DNA from: Cliona cf. orientalis
Taxonomy: Eukaryota; Porifera; Demospongiae; Clionaida; Clionaidae
DNA length: 64,000 nt
Direction: 5' to 3'
Assembly (NCBI GenBank): GCA_963930775.1
Contig: OZ005689.1
Coordinates: 24,674,058 to 24,738,057, forward strand
Part shown: in pieces, positions 1-12,269 of the stretch
How positions within the stretch are numbered: the stretch's first letter is position 1
How the letters are laid out: each line of letters starts with the position of its first letter
Made by a program: the position numbers and the translations under genes
Notes under the pieces: model-generated
The model's database searches: none
Seen by the model: the letters and a program-made list of their open reading frames with translations, nothing else
What the model was told of the DNA's origin: nothing

Positions 1-56
1 TGTTTACAGACAGGCTTCATTGTAATACCTTGTACAATGAAGCCTGTCTGTAAACA
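1..56. repeat. Perfect 24-bp-arm hairpin
   Basis: Bases 1-24 are the exact reverse complement of 33-56, with an 8-base loop. It starts at the window edge, so a larger element may continue outside. No coding content. Confidence 0.9.
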
Positions 57-1766
57 GTCAACTACTTATAAACGTATATAACTAGGGCCATTGGTTACAA
101 CTAATATACAAAAAGTTCCAGAGCCTAAAGAAGTAGACTACTCCAGCTCCTGCATGAACACCCGGGATTCGTGAGTTAATCCCTACAAAATTATGTAGTA
201 GCCAGTAACAGTACTGACTGGAGATTCTGTTAATTTCCCTGAATGTGTAATTATGGTCATATATGCATGCTGCCCATGTCCATGAGCCACTTAGGTGGGT
301 AGGGAGAGTTTCCATGGAACAAAAGAGCTTTTCAACCTACCACCCCTAGTTCTCAAGGCTAGGCACCTATTGCTTAAATTAGATTTGCCTGAGCAGGCAT
401 TGGGATGGTTTCCCCTTAGGTTTGGATTGGTAGTAGAAGATAAACCTACTGAATTTTCATGTATGCGCTGAAAATTAGTGGCAAAGCCTCTCTTGTATCC
501 CATCATGCATCCCACATAAGGCATGTAAACACAACTTCAAAGGCATTGATGCCTTATGTGGGATGCATGAAGGGCCAATACAAGACAGTGGCTGCCATAT
601 AACTGACTTGTTAAATGTTGACAGGAATTTAATTAGTACCTATTCTTTTACATTGAGCATGTTGCCCACAGTGTCACTGTGTACACTAACATGAACCTGT
701 TTGAGACTATAATATTGATGTTGCTCTGTATTGGAGAATATTCTGTCACTAGTTACCCAGGTAACATCTAACAATGTGGTATACAAGAGAGGCATTGTCC
801 AATATTTGCTAGCATAATATTATGATCCCATATTTTTAAAATCTTCTAATTAATCAGCACCTTTACCTAATGATTGAAAATAGTCTTTAATTTTCTGCAA
901 AGATTGTCACGTGTATACCGTACTTTCCTGGTACTGAGTATAAGCACATGCACTAGCTTCCATCTCCACAAGAAAAAAATCTGTGCTTACAATAGCGAAG
1001 TGCATCTAAGAGCAAGATGCGCCTAACTAAAAATACCTATACATCCGAGTACACATGCACGTTTGTGGGCATATTTAAGGGGTGTGGCCAGTTGCAGGAT
1101 TGATTGCACTATCACTTACGCTGCACGTTGTTGTATTCCGATATGCTTGAAATTAAGCTCAATGCTTAAAAAGCCCGAGAATTGACAGTAGCCATCGAAT
1201 TTCAACTAACTCAAAAGCCTGGAACCATGAACTACGTAGCAAGCACATGCCAGATATGGAGATCAAGGGTCACGCTAGCATGTACTTATTAGCGAATATA
1301 TGCTTATAAAATGAAATACACCTAATAGCGAGATATGCTACGAATGGGAATTAGTAGACTGGACTGCACATATGGATGCAATGTTGATTAATTATTAATC
1401 TCTAAAATTCGGTGAAGCTCAAGCAATAATAATTATTTCATGCTGAATTTTAGAAGTATAGTAATACACAACTTCTTTATCTGTGGATAAACTTGGTACA
1501 GTTTCACATAGGTTATTGCCAGCTGGTACATTCCTGATGGTGGGAGGATTGGGTTGCCCCCTCTACTCTCTATACTCTGTACTCACAGTGAAATTGTAGT
1601 TGAGTAGTAGCTAGCAAAATTTGATCCACATTACATAATATGTTGTTCAGCTGATAGCACTATTAACAGCACAATCTAACATGACTATAATATTCAGTGC
1701 TAAGGCCAAGGGATGAGGCTAAATTTGCATGCTATGAAGTTTCAAAATCATTGTTAAGGTACCATT
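57..1766. other. AT-rich non-coding stretch
   Basis: I see no convincing exon. The only clear structure is the inverted repeat at 503-570. The short ORFs here lack splice signals or recognisable motifs. Confidence 0.5.
503..570. repeat. Inverted repeat, 22-bp perfect arms
   Basis: Arms 503-524 and 549-570 are exact reverse complements around a 24-base loop. Weaker pairing extends outward (CTTGTAT against ATACAAG), so this is a short foldback or MITE remnant. Confidence 0.85.
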
Positions 1767-4700
1767 TAATTGCGTGGGTGGATATATCCCCAAATTGCCC
1801 CAGAAGCGCTGATATAAGTCTCTTTTAGCCGCTTACCCTTTGCTGAGCATTTTTAGCGTTGTAGGAGACCTGAATGACTCAGTTTGGTATCCGCTGTTGG
1901 TCGTCAATTTTAAGGTCAAAGGTCGTGCTTTCAGCCCCACCCCTTCCAAATGCGCATGCATCAGCCCCTCCCCTGTTCATCTGCGCATGCGCATATCGTC
2001 CATCGTGCCACGTGAACTTTGTCTGCGCACTGCCGAGATAATAATTGGTAAGTTTTGTATCTGTCTGTGTCTGTCGTATGTAATATGGCGTACTGATAGT
2101 TTTCTCGCTTTTCCTGACTATGGAACTGTGTGCATGTCACCTGATTTACTGGACTTGGAACGCTAGGCTAGGTTTGTATTGTTATGACTGGGGAGGAGGA
2201 AGGCTCTGGTGTAATATGCCTATGTATACGAGACTAGTACCTGCTGCAGCCAGGAGTGGAGCCCAATCAGATTGCTCCACGTCATCACCAATTTTTACCG
2301 GGCTTGCTAGGCTACTAGACTACATCTCACGAGTGAGGTTTGCACACAGGCGTAGCAGCTAAGCACTTGTACAACTCCAGTATGGGCACAACACCAGAGC
2401 CTTCCTCCTCCTCCTGATATGTTACAAACGGAACGGAAGTTTTCCCAAAGTACCTGATTGCATATTCTACGCAGATCGGAAAAAGGGTGTGGTGAAATGT
2501 TTTTTCAACTTTGGTTCCAGATGTACACGACATAATATTATTATGACACGCAAACAAATACAGTGGAAACCCTCTAAAGCAGACACCATTGGGACCAAAA
2601 TTTTAGTCCGCTATAGCGAAGTGTCCTTAGCTCAGGGGTAGTGGTTGACCATGCCCCTCCTACAATCGAATCGAGGCCAGCTATGATAAAGCATCACTGC
2701 GGGACCAAAATAAGTGTCCGTTGTACGGAAGCGGGGTGTCCACTGTTGAGGGGGTTTGAATATATTGAAGTCTATGGAAATACAATCCGGACATTCAAAA
2801 TTGTCCATTAAATCGCAGGTGTCCGCCGTTGAGGGGTGTCCATCATGCAGGGTTCCACTGTATTATCAGTGATAGCGTTATCACGATGTTTTGCTTATTA
2901 TGTACAATTCACGCAGCCTTACACCCAGCCGATGCCTTGAAAGCACAATCGTGGCAAATTATGGAGTCCGAGTGTCTCAGTGCTTGATTCTCAATCAGAC
3001 GATCAAACGGCAGCTGTATAAATGAGATTTTCCTGTCCCAGTAGGTAGGCATGGATCATCCACATCCTCGCCAGCTACATTTGAGCTTATCGCCCTCGTC
3101 TGAACTTTACGGACACTATTCTGAAAGGACGCAATGAGATATTGCCAGAACCATGCGCATTTCACCATACTTTTATTTTCTGCATGCAACATAGAGGCTG
3201 GGCACGAGACTACTGATTACGGGGATAGTAGTCTCAATGTGGCTTATACTTGCACCATGCATTGTAGCGGGATCAAAATTGCCATCACAGATTGATGTAC
3301 AGTGCTAACTCAAACAGCAACAATTGAAAAAAGGCTGTGTCTACCATACCGGCATCGGTACTGAAAATTTAGCGCTTCGAGTACCGGCAAAATAGCCCGC
3401 CAAAAAACTTAGAAAATTTTTCGAAAGTGGAATAAAAAAAAAAATCTAAAGATCAAGCAGGATTCGAACCCACGACCACCGCTCCACCAGCCCTAGCCCA
3501 CTCTGCCAACCCAGCTCGCTGCTGCTGGATGTCGTTTTTTGCCACCTTTATACACCTTGTCACTATAATACTAACCCTTTGTCAACAACCATAGCCTAAA
3601 CCCAAAACCCCTCATCACTAACCAATTAGCGAAACCCAACCCTCCCCCCCTACTAGCCTCACTAGCCATCTGAGTGAGCTGCCGGTACTCCAAGCACTAA
3701 ATTTTGGGTACCGGTGACAGTACAGTAGACACAGTGTTGAAAAAAGTCTCTGCAGAAACTAAAACTAGGCTATAACTAGCCATACATTGTGCCCGTGTAT
3801 GAGCAAGAACTGATGAAAATGTACCTGAAAATACCTACTGTTTGTGCTTGACAATGTGATGAACATTGTTTACGCTTTGCCCAACTGAGTAAATTATGTG
3901 CTCAACAAGGGAGTCGCTGCCATACGCCCCCGGAGCAGCTAGATCTCTTCATCATGCAGACAAGCTAGCTAGCATTGGTCTATACCTTGAGCTAATAACT
4001 CGAGTGCTCTATTAATTTTTACACAGCAAACGCTTCCGCTACTTGCTAGTTAGTTGGCAAGGCTATGGGGAATTGTACATACAGCACTACTTACTTGTGT
4101 AAAAGCGGCAGAGCCTATACACACTTGTAGCCCAGAAGTGAACGGCTGACTGGATTATGAATAGCAATGAGCTTCCTTTGGACTAGCAACTTCAAGGCCT
4201 ATAATCTTAGTCTCAGAGCTGTGCAACATCATTCATTCCATGATGACACTCCTGCATATTGTGGCCTGGCGCCCCTGCTTTGCCCATTGCATCAGTGAAA
4301 TTTATCTATAATCAGATCTGCTGACATGGCCTGATAATAATATTATACCTAAGCTGACAGGGCCTAATAATATTGCCTAATACCAGCATGAAGCCTTTCA
4401 AGTCAAAGGCAGGAATAATCTTGCTACCACACATTTGCAATGTTTTCCGCCCATGTGCTACGTGAGGGGCGGCGTCACGCATAATCTTGCCCATACCCAG
4501 TGCACTACGAAACAACTTGAGCTTTATAGAACACATACCCCGTCGCACATTGCATCTGCATCCACATCTGTTTGCATAGAAATGAGAGCTGACGTATACA
4601 CATGGCCTGCAGTGGATGGGTCGAGTCGATAGGTATCGCCAACAAAGATGCAGTGTTTACGATGTTCGTGGGCCTTGCCAAACCATTTGAAGCATAATGA

Positions 4701-5086
4701 ATGGACGACTTTTAGGGATTTGTCATATTTACTAGTCGCTCAGATGCCTAGATGTCCAGATCTGGCGATTTTATGGTGACAGGCAGACAGACGGACAAAA
4801 CCAATTACTTTATCCCTTGTGCATGTGAGCTGGTAATGTGTTCCTGGTGTTCACTACCTCAGCATGTGTATGGGGCTATATTAGTATCATAATTATGGAG
4901 GGTGTAGTCATTTTGTGAGAAGGGTATCCATCTTATTTGGGGGTGGTCATTTAGAGGTCTGCAGAGCAATACTGGGTTACTATCAAATGTGGGTGTATCC
5001 ATAATATATTATTATTATTGCTACAATTTTTCTGAAACTCAAGGTACATGTACAGGTGCATGGTTTGTTATGTGTTGTGCTGATTT
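1767..5086 (+). repeat. Duplicated segment, copy 1
   Basis: This block matches 21792-26136 at high identity, base for base over long runs, beginning at TAATTGCGTGGGTGG and ending at GTGCTGATTT. It holds no convincing gene. It lacks the insertions present in copy 2 at 22782 and 24805, and itself carries an insertion at about 3390-3645 that copy 2 lacks. Its first about 240 bp also occur, more diverged, at 8137, 29284 and 33380, so the duplication is built partly from interspersed repeats. Confidence 0.9.
3390..3645 (-). mobile_element. tRNA-like SINE candidate inserted in copy 1
   Basis: Absent from the matching point of copy 2 (near 24045). On the minus strand it has an A-box-like TGGCAGAGTGG and a B-box GGTTCGAATCC followed by a T run (about 3436-3447), the layout of a Pol III internal promoter and terminator. 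The rest shows no homology I recognise. A degraded tRNA pseudogene inside another repeat is the alternative. Confidence 0.5.
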
Positions 5087-5637
5087 GATCTTGCATAATA
5101 CATGATTGTATGTATTTGATTAGTAATTAGGTCATCTTGTGTACTATATGGGTAATAATTTTCGTGGATTACTATCTGCAAATGTGGCTCAGTAAAAAAA
5201 TCGAGCGAGATCAAGAGCGTTTAAATTTATCAAAGCGAATCTCTTACATGTACGTACATGTGTACAAGTTAATTGCACCACCTCCGCTCCGCGTGCAGTG
5301 TAAAGATGCCACTTGTGGTAACTTCGTTGTGATCTTTCAGATAAGGGCACTACTAGCATACACTAGGATGTATTAATTTTACCCCCCCCCCCTTAAAATT
5401 TGCTATGTGTTTGACCCCTCTTGCTGATTGTCTGATAGCCTTTGACCACAGTACCACTTGGTACTGAAGTACAGCTAAAAAGCTATAGGGCTTATTACCA
5501 GCACAATTTTTGTAATGCTCTGAAATAGTAAATCAAGTCAAAAGTTGACTAAGAGTTAGGTTCATGCAGAGATAGTCACAACTTTTTGGAATACTGTAAA
5601 GCAGCAAAGAATCGAGTCAAACACAGAGTGAGCTCAG
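5087..5637. other. Spacer between duplication and TRAF-like gene
   Basis: Nothing firm. A poly-C tract lies at about 5382-5391, and an unremarkable short frame at 5137-5376 has no domain signature. The 3' end of the TRAF-like gene on the minus strand begins at 5638. Confidence 0.4.
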
Positions 5638-6900
5638 TCACAAGGTAGCGTTTGGTTTGAGTTGCTTGCAGTTGATGAGGTCACTGGTCACCCTGAACCA
5701 GAGTGTCTCATCCTTAAGGTACAGTACATTGTAACTGGGCTTGTATCCTAGGGAAGTGTGAGCAATAAATTTTTCATGGACTAATCCGTCTGGATCTGTA
5801 AAAGTGTAAGCGAAGTTGTTCTTATCTTTACGATGATTCAAGAGCTCAAGTTTAACGCTATTTAGCCACGATGGCATGTTACGAAGAGCCTGCTTCCAGT
5901 GAAGACTCACCGAGATATGGGTGCCCTTCCCCTCACCCCTGCCGTTTGTTTCAATTATGATGTACCAGTTCCACATATCAGCACTATATTTGAAGGACTT
6001 ATCTAATGACTGACAATACGAGAAGTCATTTATCTTGAAATATGCTTGTTGCTTTTGCTGCTTGTGCACTAGAGATGCCACCATCAGCCCTGCATGAGCA
6101 TCGAGATTACTCTTGTGTCGCTGATGTTCATCCCTGTCCGTCTGAGGGGACGTATATGTGCAGCCGAGTGTTTCGTATCTGCACGGAATGCTTTCATACA
6201 GGCATGCCTATCGATGTTCTGGAAGGTAGAGATGGACCACCCTTTCTTTACATCCCTCATTCGGACACACCACTTCCAGCTTCGAACACTCAAGCAAGTG
6301 CCTGTTGGCTACCCACTGGTACACCCCACTGATACCACAGTAGCCACATATGGCCTTCCTCCGTGGACACTCCAATAAGTGATTTTGAACGTCTTTTTTA
6401 GGCATGGTTCTGGTTGTATATCTGGCCTCGCCTGCCTCAGGGGATGATGGGATTAAGCACAGGTTAGGGCATGGTATGATGGCGTTCTCGTCGCAATTGG
6501 CTTCATGTTGTCCAAGCTCTTGGCCTGCAGTGTTGAGGCTGTTGCTGCACTGGACCTTTAGCCGCTTGATAGCTTGACATGCTGCAAGGGATATTATTAT
6601 CAATGCACGTAAAAAATTCCACCTCAAGATAATGATGCAGCATATAACAAGTCCTATCACATACATGTACCCCCTACAGACCATGTGAACGTCCATGCAT
6701 TCTATACTGACACTCTGCATTGTACAGGAAGCAATATATGGGTGAGAGAACCTGTAGCTATAACGACATGCCTGTGTGTGTTTGTCGAGTCATACCTGCT
6801 GCAGCTTCTTGGGTTAGTGCCCTCTTCCTGCACTGTGGGCAGTTGTCGGAGTGTTTTTTGCTCTCCTGAAGACAGGAGTTGCAGCACAGGTGCCTCGATG
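5638..6900 (-). pseudogene. TRAF-family adaptor (RING / TRAF zinc finger / MATH), one premature stop
   Basis: TRAF proteins are cytoplasmic adaptors and ubiquitin ligases that couple receptors to NF-kB and kinase signalling. The 5' part (about 6796-6880) reads as the C-terminal half of a RING finger: HLCCNSC followed by CPQCRK. It ends at a GTATG donor (6795). A 214-bp intron ends in TTGCAG (6582), and the phases agree (1 to 1). The next exon carries TRAF-type zinc-finger residues (CPNLC, HLLEC, CGYCG, CPNEGC), then about 140 residues resembling a MATH/TRAF-C domain (FKINDFS near its start, LKDETLWFRV near its end), stopping at 5638. A TAG at 6208-6210 interrupts the frame in a zinc finger, and the same frame resumes immediately with Cys-containing finger sequence. 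One C-to-T change from CAG would explain this. The RING N-terminal half was not found. The alternative is a sequencing error in a working gene. Confidence 0.75.
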
Positions 6901-6950
6901 AAAGTATAGCGATAGCCTCCTATTGCTGCACTTGCACCATCCATTACCAA

Positions 6951-8136
6951 TGCTCCTCTAACTGTACTGATATACTTGAGTGAACTTTTTACACTTTCTA
7001 GATCTTTATGTGCAGGTATGTGTCGTACAAGAGCCCTTCAGAATTGCATCATTTTGAGACTAGTAGTAGTATTCCACAACCACTAGTATGCCCACTGTCA
7101 TTTTGCCAGATAATTAATAATTGATGACTATAAAACTATAGATAATATTCTTATACTCTTCTGCATTATAAAACATACATGTAGACAATAGTTTACCAGT
7201 TTAATCCATTCTGCGTGCCCGTATCAAAATTATGGCCTGAAATGCTTCCTAGTGCTCTGATCTTATTTCGGTTATTTCTACTTAGTGTGTAATTAAGTCG
7301 TTGCGGTTAATAGTTAAGAAAGAATGCTTTGATCTTGCTTTGATGTGGGCAATTACCGGTCTTTTCTTCAGGGGCCACTTCCGGTCGCTAATTACACACG
7401 CATAATCATCCCTGGCCGATTCTGGACACGCCCACCTTCGACCAAAAGCACTCGTTTGGCCTCTTCGGCCACGCCCCTTCATGATTCGCTAATTGAATTA
7501 GACAATCGTGACACTCACGCCCACACACTTTAATGCAGCACATTTATGTGCTGATGGATAGCCAAACAGCACACTTATTGTGCAATATTTAAATGAAACA
7601 ACACACTAGATGTGCTAAATTAGTAAACAGCACAGCACTGTGCTACTTTAGCACACTAAATAACATCAAAATAGCACACCACTTTTTTCTGTGTGGGTGT
7701 TGATTGTGTCAACGTCCATCAAATTGTCCACTGGGGTGTTGCCTCAAATGTGGAATCTTACGTGCAAGAAACCGGAAGAGCTGGGAGGGATGGACGGGTT
7801 GCTTGTGCCACACTTTTTTATAAAGTATCTGATCTTGATTCCTGAAGAGTCAGCAATTAAACTTTATTAATTAATTAACTACTATTGCTAGCTATGACTG
7901 CACAGAGCAACACAGAGCAAGATTCCAAGATGGCTAATCATTGTACACGTGATGGGTACATGTTTTTTTTATATAGTAGCACATTATAAGGGCCCAACAT
8001 GAAAGTATCCCATGATATTGTTAGGATACCACTGTCGCTTGAAAGTAAACATAATAATAATTATTATATAGGCTCGGCAGACGTCGATCACTGGGGAAGG
8101 TTCAACCTAAAAGAATACAACTGTTTCATGCAGTGA
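6951..8136. other. Non-coding, with an AGCACA/TGTGCT palindrome cluster
   Basis: At 7533-7690 short palindromes built on AGCACA and TGTGCT recur at least four times, for example AGCACAGCACTGTGCT. They may be subterminal repeats of an element whose ends I could not define. No exon is evident in the rest. Confidence 0.45.
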
Positions 8137-8290
8137 CTTTCTTACCCTTTGCTGAGCATTTTTAGCGTTGTAGGAGACATGAATGACTCCGTTTGGTATC
8201 GGCTATCGGTCGTCAGTTTTAAGATCAAAGGTCGTGCTTTCAGCCCCACCCCTTCCAAATGCGCATGCATCAGCCCCTCAGACATTTTCC
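8137..8290 (+). repeat. Interspersed repeat, partial copy
   Basis: Matches 1832-1968 and 21857-21993 with about ten differences, from TTACCCTTTGCTGAGC through CATGCATCAGCCCCTC. The match stops sharply at about 8279. Confidence 0.85.
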
Positions 8291-9296
8291 ATGTTCAAGG
8301 CACACAATCTCTAGGGGGGTCTGGGGGCATGCTCCCCCAGGAAATTTTTGACTCCCTGAGATTGCTTCTGGTGCACTCTCAGGCATTAATTTGTTGCTGT
8401 GCTTGTGCATGTATTTCAGCAATAATGATGACCCCATGATGCGATCACACTGATCTAGCCATGGCCTTATTTTTATTGTCAGACAATCCCCTCGTCTATA
8501 GATGATATAAATTGACAGTCATTTGTTGTTAATGTATGGAACAGAAAAGGTAGAAGGATAGCACTTTCGGTAGACAATGTACAATGTAGTATTGGTGACA
8601 TTTCGAATGCTCTTAGTATCTTGTTATCATTACTACAATTAATGTATATTATTCACATTAAGGCTATTTCTTGGCTTTATGCGTATGATAATACTAGCTT
8701 TATGAGGGGGGCAAGAGTATATCAAGGGGGGTGAGCGCCCCCCCCCTAAATGAAGCCCTGATAGTGCTTTGTTATAATAATTATAGTGCTTGCAGAAAAA
8801 AACCACTCATTAACAGGTTACTAAACCATGAGAACTGTGCAAGTTGTGGAAGCCACTAATTCAGTAATGAGAAGGTGTAAGAATGATGAAAATGCCAAAA
8901 TTCTGAAACTGCAATATTCATCATAACTCTTGTTATAATATATTTTTGTTTCTGTGCTGTGCAGGAGAACTATCCCGGAGAGTACATAAATCTGACAATG
9001 TTCAACTCGGATATACTTTGATCTCCACATCACTGAAGCTGACATTCATATAACTGAGGACTCCACCATCACAAGGCTACAAGTTAGTCTAATATGTTAT
9101 TGTGTCTGCATGACTGTCAATGGTGCAATGTAGCAGAGGGGGAGGCAGGCTATGCCCCCTTCCTCCTCCCCCAAGCCCCTTCCTCTCTCTTGTCTTCGCA
9201 AGAGGGACTCAAGCTGGGGGGGGGGGCGGGGGGAGAGATCCCACCTCTGTATATGCAACCCTGTTGTACTGGATCACGATACCAGGCCTGGTAGAG

Positions 9297-9365
9297 TAGT
9301 CTCGTGCCCAGCCCCCTTCATGCACGCGCGAGAAAGGGTCTGGTCAAAGGGGTCGCACTTACACG
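9297..9365 (+). repeat. Solo terminal repeat of MULE-like MITE
   Basis: TAGTCTCGTGCCCAGCCCCC and the following GAGAAAGGGTCTGGTCAAA match the ends of the complete element at 48363-48698. A second solo end lies at 16233-16300. No opposite terminus was found nearby. Confidence 0.7.
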
Positions 9366-9483
9366 TCCGGCTGGAATGCAATAATTGGCAATTCAGGTGT
9401 GCGTACAATAGAAACTAACCACCACTTCCGTACCGTGTGCATAGACCGAGCGCACGCGCGTACGTACGGATCACGCATAATTA

Positions 9484-9938
9484 GGCCATACCAATTTGAA
9501 TATATGTTTCTCGGATCCGGCCGGGTCACATTTTGCTGAATTCCAAAAAAAAAAAAAAAAGTGTGTGGTCAAGTGTTGGCAAACACTGTATATCGATAAG
9601 GCGCATGTGCATAAGTGCTGTCCTACGTAATCAACAGTGCACATGTTGTCAGCTGATCTCTCGAGCTAGCTATCTTTGATTAGAGAAATGGCAGTGTGTC
9701 ATCTGCGTGGCTAAGCGTCATTGTCTTCTTTTAAAGTATGGAAAATTAATTAGTTTTGGGGCTTTGTTAACAGACATGTGGCTTTTACATGTATATTAAT
9801 TTATGTCACTGTATTGTGGTTTTGTTTGAACTTTGCATTGAAAATAATCAGATTCAGATTTTTATTTTTTTTTGCCTACCACCTGGGTCTCTTGATGGCA
9901 TGCCTCTCCGAGAAACATATATTCAAATTGGTATGGCC
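9484..9938. mobile_element. PIF/Harbinger-type MITE (TTA target site)
   Basis: The terminal inverted repeats begin GGCCATACCAATTTGAATAT and match for about 33 bp. TTA flanks both ends (9481-9483 and 9939-9941), as expected for PIF/Harbinger elements. It has no transposase frame, so it is non-autonomous. It shares its end with the element at 41886-42208. Confidence 0.8.
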
Positions 9939-10039
9939 TTACATACCTTCCACTAATATCATGTGACCATGGTTCTGCAACTAGCGTAATTTTGGTGGAT
10001 ACCAGCTTAGCCTCATTGATAATGGACGGGGAGCTTTGA

Positions 10040-10237
10040 GATAGGTCGCCCGCCGACCTCTGCCTCTACCGCCAAGACATAATTGGTCCGGAGCCGGAGA
10101 AAAACAGCCTGAATCTGAAAAGGTCCATAGCGGCCCATTCGTGGGCTCAGTCGCTTCGCCGCTCTAATGACTCTAGCCTGCGTGCGGATCTAAGGATAAC
10201 ACCAACGGTATGGCACGAACTGGCTAACGCTCGCCAG
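10040..10237 (+). CDS. Candidate internal exon, unrecognised protein
   Basis: Sixty-six codons are open, reading DRSPADLCLYRQD onward to WHELANARQ, with amino-acid usage unlike the neighbouring repeats. The frame ends exactly at a GTCAGT donor (10238). Upstream in the same frame is ATG GAC GGG GAG CTT TGA (10022-10039), so either the exon begins after an AG near 10043 or a start-proximal codon has become TGA. I do not recognise the product, and no following exon was identified with confidence. Confidence 0.4.
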
Positions 10238-10489
10238 GTCAGTAGTCGCCTGATATTACTTTACTTTTATAATTTTCTTCTGTGCAGTTTAGAGATAGCA
10301 TACTGTGCTTTGCAAGTCAGTTGTCCAGTGGAAAGGGTAAATAGGCAGTGGCTCTCAAGCGCTTAATTCAGTTATACTCACAAGTCACAAAGGCTTTCAA
10401 TTTATATAGTGACAGAGACAGGTGCCATTCCCAAACTTTCCTAGACAACTGAGCTGCAAAGCACAGTATGAGCAAGTGCAAACTATTAC

Positions 10490-10508
10490 AAATAATGTTA
10501 TTCATACC

Positions 10509-10557
<49 letters not shown>

Positions 10558-10580
10558 GTATAGTATGAATAACATTATTT
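10490..10580. repeat. Hairpin whose loop is a CT microsatellite
   Basis: Arms 10490-10507 and 10563-10580 are exact 18-bp reverse complements. The loop is a (CT)n tract at about 10512-10557. A second nested pair, CATACTGTGCTTTGCA (about 10298) against TGCAAAGCACAGTATG (about 10455), lies just upstream. Confidence 0.85.
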
Positions 10581-10837
10581 GACGCATGTCAGACGTTAGT
10601 GGTTAGCAAGTACTTGTAAGGCCCGCCCTATAGTAGTGTAGTGTGGACCATGGAATATGCTGTAGCTTGAAACCCACAAGTAGTTTGTAACAAGCTAAGC
10701 TATATAAGGGGGGTAATGATTCCTGTATATTGCTCCATTGGAACACTCCAAGAAATCCAGAATTAAAATTTTTGGAAGGCAGGCCATTCTAGGCTCTGTC
10801 TGCATAATAAATAATGCTAGGGAAATGCACAGTATTG

Positions 10838-11279
10838 TGGGGCGAGTATGAGCGACAGTGATCGTGCATAGTGATTTATGTTGCGCCACGGCTAACTTAA
10901 CTATAAACTATAGGCTGTAGGATGCACGCCTCCAAGTTCTCTTTTGCCGACTGTGTGGCTAGTAAATTCTGTCTCTTAGCTGTTGAGCTGAGGCTCCGAT
11001 TGACGACGATGGATACATGTCTTGCTTTTGCTTCCTACATTCTGAAGCCTCAGTTCTGAGCTTTTCGCTGGTTTTAAGCTTAATGCTTTGTTCAGCGTTC
11101 ATAGCAATGGCCTAGCGCATAGCATGCACACATAAATGTAATTTGCAAGTCGCTGAATTAGAGCAGCATATATACAGAATGTTGGACATTGGGCGGGGCG
11201 TAACTAAGGACCGATGCACCATGTATCTCATTCACGCAGTTTATACCCGTTTATGTGGGACTTGCTCAGGCTCGCCCCA
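10838..11279. mobile_element. MITE with TGGGGCGAG ends
   Basis: The left end TGGGGCGAGTATGAGC and the right end GCTCAGGCTCGCCCCA are inverted repeats with two mismatches. The same ends bound the 24805-25365 insertion, which shows that the family is mobile. A related copy starts at 12907, sharing internal sequence such as GTTGAGCTGAGGCT. Confidence 0.65.
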
Positions 11280-11585
11280 ATTATTATGACATGCCTACAA
11301 AGCACAGAAGCAAGAGAGTAATGAATAACATTATGAGCGAAGTTGAAATGCCTTTGATGAGACACTAGCTTTACTCACTGGCTACCACACACAGCAGCTT
11401 TTGTGGGAAAAAAATATACACACATGCACACACACACACTCTTATTATATTGCTCATAAGCTGATTGGAGAGGGCATACAGAGATAGACGGACACATCAC
11501 CGTCACTCACGGGGAACCGAACAATACACCCACAAAAGTCACAACTACACACATGTACATGTAGGCCTACTCAGTATATAGGCAT

Positions 11586-11718
11586 AGGTTATGTTATAGT
11601 TATAGTACGGGGCCAGGGATTTATGGCAGTAAACCGACCCGAGTCCGAGGGCGTAGCCCGAGGACAAGGGTGGTTTACGTCACCATAAATCCCTGGCAAC
11701 CATGCTATAACTATTATC
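11586..11718. repeat. Foldback hairpin with CGAGGGCGTAGCCCGAG core
   Basis: Arms run from TAGTTATAG to GTAAACC and back from GGTTTACG to TATAACTA, with CCAGGGATTTATGG paired against CCATAAATCCCTGG. The central CGAGGGCGTAGCCCGAG also occurs at 20770. This hairpin overlaps the edge of the element at 11713. Confidence 0.8.
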
Positions 11719-12125
11719 AAGAGTAAATAATAAGGAGGGGAAGAGAGTATCGAATGCGCTATATACTCCGTACAAGATGTTTTCGGAAAGTCACGCGCCA
11801 GGAATTCAAAAATTGACCAATCAGAGCGCTCGATTCGAATGGTACGTTGTGGGCGTGGTCTCGAGTGCAAGCTAACGCGAGCGCGATTTCGACCGAAAGC
11901 ACGAGCAGATCACAATAAAAAACGAACGTTTATGAAGAATCTAGCGTAAAACTCATGAAAAACGCCTCTATTCTTCTCAGTTCTTAAAAAAATCAAGTGT
12001 TCAGCCCCTTGGGCTAGTCACGTGCGCACGGCTGCAAGTCACGTTACTTGCCGAAAACATATTACACGGGGTATATAGCGCGTTCGACACTCTCTTCCTC
12101 TCCTTATTATTTACTCTTGCTATTA
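11713..12125. mobile_element. MITE with about 80-bp terminal inverted repeats
   Basis: CAAGAGTAAATAATAAGGAG near 11718 matches the reverse complement of 12083-12123 and continues through GGAAGAGAGT and GCGCTATATAC with scattered mismatches. The element at 32470-32644 has related ends (CAAGAGTATAAAGGAAGGGA). No transposase frame. Confidence 0.7.
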
Positions 12126-12269
12126 TATATCCCACCTGATTGGCTAAAAGTCACGCTCATTTTGTTGATATGTAATGCTATCTGTGGCTACCAATGTATT
12201 ATTACGCACCTCAGGTATGGGAAGTTCAGAGTTCAGTTGAAGTGAGTCCACGAGAAGGGTCTTCTGAGA

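Noticed and set aside
5137..5376. 79-codon plus-strand frame
   Set aside because: No motif and no splice support in an AT-rich spacer.
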